A DNA stretch of 64,000 nt from Chimonanthus salicifolius (taxonomy: Eukaryota > Streptophyta > Magnoliopsida > Laurales > Calycanthaceae). The DNA lies in NCBI GenBank assembly GCA_013350335.1, contig CM023538.1:61183080-61247079 (forward strand), written 5' to 3'. Below the pieces are notes generated by a model. The model did no database searches. It had not been told where the DNA came from and was given only the letters and a program-made list of their open reading frames with translations. The position numbers and the translations under genes are program-made. This document shows, piece after piece, positions 57,901 through 64,000 of the stretch; the first letter of the stretch is position 1; each line of letters begins with the position of its first letter.

Positions 57901-60368
57901 GAATGTGTGGCTATATTCCATACATTTAGCTTATTAACTGATCACGTCCGCAATAAATATTATTGTGAAATAAGAACTTTTTCATCTATTAGTTTTTGTG
58001 TAGATGTATATATGTGGGTATACCTGATATGTGTTATTTATGAAATTAGGTAAGCTTGTTAGGAAGATCGAGAATATCAAGCGAAGGCATATGTTAGCTT
58101 ATAAAATAATGGAAAAACTCCTCCTTAACTATGAAGCTTCATGTGAAGATCCACGTATCGGTAATGCAACTATTCTAATTGCAGCAGAAAAAGGAGTAAC
58201 TGAGATGGTAGAGGGAATCTTGAGGAAAAACTCTGGAGCTGCCACATGTGCAACATCGACAGGCTCAAAAAATACAGTGCTTGTGGCAATAACAAATAGA
58301 CAAGCTGATGTATATGAGCTTCTTACTAACTTAGAGAAGAAAGGGATTGCTATAAATAACTGGAGGAGGGACAATGAAAGGAACAATGTCTTGCATCTCG
58401 CTGCTACTAGAAGTTCTCAACAGCCTTGGGGCATGCCTACAACGATGTAGCTACTTTGGGAGATCAAATGGTATAATGTGCGTTCTCTCTCTCTCTTCAC
58501 CTGATAATTTGTGTTGTGCTAGCATAATCATGTGAAGGCATATTTATCTCACGTAAACTTGTAAGTTGTGCTAGTGTAACTTTGTAAGGTTACTGCATAA
58601 ATAACTTGCGTTATAAAAGAATGCTCAGGTGTAGTCAAAAGGGCAATTCAAACCACTAACATAGCATGGTTGCACATGTAGTAGGTCTATGTTTATTGGG
58701 CATAACACAAGCATGAACTCTTAAATAAAAAATAAAAAAAAGGAGGGAAAGAAGACTTCACTGTCAATATAAGGCAGAAAAAACAAATTGACTTCCCCAA
58801 AATCCTATCTATAGACTTCTTACCATTGTTTCTTATTTGTTTTGGTCAGCTCAATCACTTACCTATCTGAAATATCAGCTGAAACATTTCATATCCACCA
58901 GTTCATACCAGAAAGTGTTATAGATTGATTCCATAAAAGGACCATATTTTACAAAATATTATTAAAAATCAAAATTTCAGCCAGTATCTTAGGTAAATTG
59001 ACTGAGATATAGGTTGAGATTTTGAATTTCTTAATTCATAATTTAAGATAATAGAATTAAAAGGACTATCTTCTCGAATAGATATGTCCACATTGATTTT
59101 CTTTTGCACCTACAACACCTTTTTCAGTGTATCATCGTCACCATTAAGATGGCATTTATACAATTTCCTTGTCCATCGATTTTCTTTCTTTTTCTTTTTT
59201 TTTCTTTCTTAAATATTCTCTTCAATTGATGGGGACTTTTAAGATTTTAATATCGACTGTTGTGCCTACTTTATAGGGTAGTGACAGTTTCATTTTTTTT
59301 TCTTAAATGTCTTATTTAGACCAGTTATCATTTTGTATATGAAGTAGTAGAAAATGGGTGGATATCATTAGAAAAGATTCAAAGTAGCATGCATATGATA
59401 GATATATTAAGCCTATGTAGGGAGAAGTTAATTTGGTGCAAGATAATGAATTTCCCTTGGACTTGAGGTTATCTAATAAATGATGATGTTTGGGGAGCAA
59501 CTTTGGATTGTTTTCATGCTAATGGAGAAACACTGTCAAGGAGAGTTTTTGTCTGTTTAGTCATTACAAAAGCAATCCGATTTGGCACATTTTTTATTAG
59601 AGATCACATAAGCCTTTTATGATCACATGAAAAATAAGATTTTTCTTTTCTTATTTCTTTGGAACTACTATTATATACAATATTAAATTCCATATGTGAC
59701 GCACTAACAGTATTACAAACCAGTATGTCAGAGACACGATGCCGGACGAATTTTCAATTCAAAAAAATAAAGGAGGGAAAACGCCTTCAGAGGTGTTCAT
59801 GGAAGAGCACAAAGATCTACACCAGAAAAATGACCTCAAAGAATGGCTGAACGCAATCTCACAATCTTGTTCAGTGGTGGCTGGTCTTGTTGCCACTGTC
59901 GCCTATTCATCAGCCACCACCATCCCAGGTGGAAACAATGAGAAAGGTATTCCCAACTTCGAAGGACATCTGGCCTTTGGCACTTTTGTGATTTCTGCGT
60001 TCATAGCACTATGCTTTTCACTTATATCCCTCATCTTGTTCCTTACCATCCTCATCTCTCCTTACCTTGGTGTTGATGATGCCAACAAGTCCCTGCCAAC
60101 AAAACTAGTTGTGGCCCTATTCTCTCTCTTGGCATCGATTGGGGCTATGTTAGTTTCCTTTTGTGGAGGTCATTTCTTCTTTTTAAAGAGAACGTTAATA
60201 TATGCGGCCGCACCCTTCTATGCAATTGGGTGCTTGGTGATTGCCTTCCTCCTCTTCACACAATTCAATTCCTATACCAGTCTCCTATGGTCTTTGTCCA
60301 GACGCAAGCCACGACCTTGGTACGATCATGATTCTCTTGTGGAGGTGGTTTATGCTGCCTACATTTAG
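51996..60368 (+). CDS. Ankyrin-repeat PGG-domain gene, nine exons, interrupted by an in-frame stop
   Basis: Exons: 51996-52866, 54175-54324, 55029-55133, 56113-56202, 56346-56381, 56497-56538, 56646-56816, 58050-58477, 59724-60368. All introns are GT/AG, and exons 1-4 share boundaries and phases with the gene at 14847; exons 3 and 4 are even the same length (105 and 90 bp). Exon 1 has an acidic head with a repeated DEIT motif, then ankyrin units (NQTALHLLVA, GNTILHAAAA, STPLHVAVH, GNTILHSALL). Exons 5-7 form a variable linker with a doubled IKSFIK motif and a hydrophobic end. Exon 8 has further ankyrin units but contains TAG at 58448-58450, nine codons before its donor, so translation would stop after 621 aa. 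Exon 9 is still fully open with the PGG domain (TIPGGNN, four helices, RRKPRPWYD). It may be a null allele, a recent pseudogene or a truncated protein. ATG 51996 is the first in frame. Confidence 0.8.
54590..54915. repeat. GGCCCATTTTC-rich segment in intron 2
   Basis: GC-richer than the rest of the intron. It contains repeated CAGGCCCATTTTC/CAGGCCCATTTAC motifs at about 54801, 54837 and 54881, and CTGGGT/CTCAG phrases. It is probably part of an unidentified transposable element, and no ends were found. Confidence 0.35.
57236..57412 (+). mobile_element. SINE-like element in intron 7
   Basis: The head GGATAGCTCAACTTGTTG (A-box-like) and CATAGGTTTGAGTCACG (B-box-like) are spaced like a tRNA promoter. 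A body ending near GATTCTTCATCAGTAAAAG follows. The tail is weak and no target-site duplication was found. Confidence 0.5.
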
Positions 60369-60489
60369 TAACTGATTGTATAGCTACTTGCATTCTCTCA
60401 ATGTATGTACTTATCTTTATACATTTGATATTTTGGATTATTGCATGTGGTATACAATAAATATGTTCATGGATGACACAATAACCATA

Positions 60490-61380
60490 TAAGCCACAAT
60501 ATTCAAATGAATTTTTAGCTTTCTTATCATGCGGGCCCAAAAGAACTGAAAATCGCATTCTTTCTTACACATCTCTCTCCATGTGTATTATATCTATCAT
60601 TGTTTAAATTATTAAAATACCGTTCTCGGGATATTAACGGTAACGATTAATAACGGGATATTTTTAAATTCTCAGTTTTTTATCGGAAATTGAATGGGAA
60701 AATCTCGCGGAAAATATAAATATTTAAAAAATAATAAAATAAATATAAATATCTAAAAATAATAAATAAATATATAAGATAAGTGTATCGAATCTATAAA
60801 ATCAAAAGATAATTTTTGATGTGAATTTCATTTTCCAAAACCTCTTTTGGATTTTGTTGGGGATTCCAATCGGGGTTCAATGGTTTCAGTACATGCAGAT
60901 GACCGACTCTTGTTCACAGCCACTGTTAAATTAAACTAAAAATAAAAAACTAGAAAAAAGATAAATTCCTTACACTAAGTAAACTAAAAGGTACTCTATT
61001 GTGTGTCCAAACTCCCTTATTTAGTGTTTGGTAATATTACAGTGTCAACACCCTTATACTCCTTGAGTCATTGTCACTTTATTATACCATTTCATAAAAC
61101 TAGTCATAACATTATCTAATTATGTCATAATGGTACAAATTTGGATTGATTTCCAATGAATCTAATTTTATGCAAACCTAAAATTATTTGATAAAAAAAA
61201 TATAACCACTAAAATATACTTGTTATTTTAGGTAAACTCTTATTTCACTTGCATTCACTGTCTCTAAATACATTTAATATCTCCACCTCCATTGACCGAT
61301 TGACCACCTACTTAATCCCAAATTCGCTCAAGCAACAAAACTCATTGATTTAAACTACATAATTAGATATTTGGAGGCTC
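60490..61380 (+). repeat. Downstream flank repeat, copy 1
   Basis: Matches 62235-63515 in the same order: TTTAGCTTTCTTATCATG with TGTATTATATCTAT, then TGTCCAAA...CCCTTATTTAGTGTTTGG, TTTATACCATTTCATAAAA-like phrases and TATACTTGTTATTTTAGGTA. Non-coding. 61540-61650 also repeats 58940-59035 (TTTCAGCCAGTATCTTAG) from intron 8 of the gene upstream. Confidence 0.7.
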
Positions 61381-62234
61381 AAATATGTTATTGTTAGCAT
61401 ATTTCTTGATTTTGGATTGAATCTTGGGTGTCAAGTTCGAATGACCATAGAGGTTTCTTGATTAAATTACCGAATACAAATATAATACAATCCACAGAAC
61501 ATTAAAGCCTCGAGATCTTGAATCAAATCATGTTTTCTAAGAACCATATCTTATAAAATATTATTAAAAAATAAAAAATTTCAGCCAGTATCTTAGCTAA
61601 ATATTGACTGAGATATAGGTTGAGATTTTGAATTTCTCACCTATCACATTAAAACCTACTTCCAACTGCAACAATGACTAAGGAGGGCTTTTTTTTTTAT
61701 TATTATTATTGATTTTTCTACACTTTTCTCAGTGTTTTTCCTTACCCTTTCCTTTGGAATCAAAGAATTTTCAAGATTTAAGATCTTAGAATTAAAAAGG
61801 AAAAATTGAAAGACCCATAGAGTCTGGTTTTAAAATAGAATACTTTGAGGTGAGTTTTTTCATAATTTTTTTAGTTTTCCCATAAAAATGTTATCATTTG
61901 CTTAGTAATAAAGGTTAATTATCAACCAAACAAAATTTAAAATCAAACAATTATTATTTTCATGTTTTCCTTTAATTGCTTCAAAATGAATTTAAGTCAA
62001 CTATTGTAATAATCAATCATTTCTATCTACGTATTTTTAGCCTAATTAGACCTAAGAATGAATAAAACTCAAAATCATCAACTTATCATACAATAATAAT
62101 GTAAGAAATAATTGCCCAAAATAGTGTGTTTTTATTTCTTTTTCCGATGTTGATATAGAATTGAAACCAACTTCGCAATTCATAACTTTCTATAGAACAG
62201 ATTTAATTGATACTTAAATTGGTGGAATGCTGAT

Positions 62235-63515
62235 TCATGGCTTCAATAGCCAAAATAATAAAACAACATTTAGCTTTCTTATCATGTGGGCAGACAAGAG
62301 CCTAAATTGCATTCTTTCTGACACAAATCTCTCCTTGTGTATTATATCTATTATTGTTTAAGAACTTTTAAAATAATTTCAGTGAGATTGGTCTCAGTCA
62401 TCTTGGTTGGACAATATTGAGTCAAGTGAGTTGGCGAGTTTTTTCAATTTCTTTTTAAAAGTTCAAACGAGTTTCTCAATTTGATCGAATTTCAGCCCTA
62501 TAAGATATTGCAAATAAATGCGATCCATATATGGGAAAGATATATAATAGTTATTTTGAGACTAAGGCTAACATGATTAATCAATTAAGAATTCTTACAT
62601 TATAAGATTGCTAGATAGAGAAAGAAATAGGATTACTTATCCACGTGGTGACTCACTCGATCAATTTTTTTCATTTGCATTCACCTATCCATTTTAGATG
62701 CTTGGGTCGAGTTTGCACTCTTCAAAATTTCTTAATTTGAATGAAGAAAAACAATTAAATTTAGTATAATTGAGATGAGCAACTCAAATTTTAAAATTTT
62801 TAAACGTATTTAGAAATTCTTGCACGTCTTCAAATTTCAATTGTCAATAGGAAAAATTGTCTTCAAAAATTGAAAAATTAAATTCTAATAGGAAAAATAA
62901 ACCTAAATCTAGTTTCACTCTAGAAAAAAAAAGGATTAAATTTTAAAATCTCACTGGACATTTCAACACCATGTGAAATTCACAATTAAATTATAAAATC
63001 TAATGAAAACAAGAATTTAAATTGAATGAACATAAGACTTAAATTCAATGTTAAATTAGACTAGAAATAAAAAAAATAGAAGAGAGATAACTTACTTGCA
63101 AAGCAAAAGTACACAAACTTGAATTACTTGGGTTCTATTAGGTGTCCAAAGTCCCTTATTTAGTGTTTGGAGTACAAAATTTAGCAAATTTGCCACCTAC
63201 AATGGTCATAACATTGTCTAAGTATTTCTGACTTTGTCATGCACTCTTGTACTCCTTGATTCTTTGTCACTTTTTTATACCATTTCATAAAAATGGTCAT
63301 AACATTGTCTAAGTATTTCTGAATCGCTCAAATTTAGATTCATTTTCAACGAATCTAAATCTAACATTTTTTTTATATAAGCACTAAGATATACTTGTTA
63401 TTTTAGGTACTCTTATTTCACCTCCATATATATTGAGTATCTCCAACAACGTTAACAAATTGACAACCTAGTTAACCCTAAATTTGCTGTGGCTACAAAG
63501 CTCATGGATTTGTTG
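62235..63515 (+). repeat. Downstream flank repeat, copy 2
   Basis: Second copy of 60490-61380, longer because of indels. It contains a further internal duplication: GGTCATAACATTGTCTAAGT is present at about 63204 and 63294. No gene was seen from here to the end of the window. Confidence 0.65.
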
Positions 63516-64000
63516 ACTACATGATTCTTTTATTTTTATTGGAGGGCCGGCTCCAATTAGTTAGGATTAGAAGACGGTTTTAAGTCTTATTTAAGGCAAT
63601 ATATTTTAATTTTTCAAGTAAGTTCGTTTGGAACTTACAGCCGAGTTAGGTGAGTAGTTGTCGAGCCCAGCATAACAGTGAGTTGTTGGCGTTCTACAAA
63701 CTCAGGTAATCGAAAAACTCTTCTTAAGAGAAGATTAATTGAATCAGTTTGGATTAGAAATACTGTGTAAAACCTGTTTTCATAACCAGTTTTCAAAATA
63801 CTGTTAAGACTGATTTAGAGGGTTTAAACTCAATCTAAAACTGTGGTGATCCATAACCATTTGGGTTAATTAGACCAAGCCCAGAAACAGACCCGATTTT
63901 GGGTTGTCAGGCCCATAATATTCTTTGTGTCTATTACTCTATTTCAGGTTCTTAGGTCCATAGTCTTCTTTGGGCCTTCAGGCCTGTCTGACGCTCAGAG

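Overview
This is nuclear DNA from a flowering plant, probably a non-grass angiosperm. It is AT-rich, with multi-exon genes bounded by GT/AG introns, plant-specific gene families (DUF247 and ankyrin-PGG membrane proteins), a Ty1/copia retrotransposon, tRNA-like SINEs and many MITEs. I see no bacterial, organellar or CRISPR content. All reading is by eye; the exon models rest on reading-frame continuity, GT/AG sites and the parallel between two paralogues.

Layout. 1-4047 is AT-rich flank; 1465-3450 is a repeat block that recurs at 36.5-50 kb. 4048-5427 is an intact single-exon DUF247 gene with a TATA box. 6411-6984 is a LINE-type 3' end with a target-site duplication. 9747-10521 is a three-exon gene for a small, probably plastid, two-helix membrane protein. 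11035-11640 is a broken DUF247 copy. 14847-24371 is a complete seven-exon ankyrin-PGG gene (839 aa). 22.86-27.47 kb, covering the 3' end of that gene and its flank, is duplicated in direct orientation at 29.28-36.52 kb. The second copy is a pseudogene: it lacks exons 1-5, carries a frameshifting deletion, and has an internally deleted copia element (30309-33519) inside its PGG exon. 36.5-50.1 kb has no gene. It is an accordion of repeated blocks related to the flank upstream of the DUF247 gene, with palindromic MITEs, a 149-bp tandem array and a purine-strand GGGTAAAG minisatellite. 51996-60368 is a second, nine-exon ankyrin-PGG gene with an in-frame TAG just before the exon that encodes the PGG membrane domain. 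60.4-64 kb is flank that is itself duplicated.

Gene logic. The window is a local cluster of membrane-anchored plant proteins on one strand: ankyrin-PGG genes (the family that includes ACD6 and ITN1, linked to defence and stress signalling) beside DUF247 genes. Copies range from intact to decayed, the usual picture of tandem duplication plus transposon-driven loss. I found no clearly new molecular system. The points most worth checking are the stop in the second ankyrin-PGG gene, the phase-symmetric linker exons that encode an extra hydrophobic segment, and several palindromic elements whose boundaries are fixed by target-site duplications or by empty sites within the same window.
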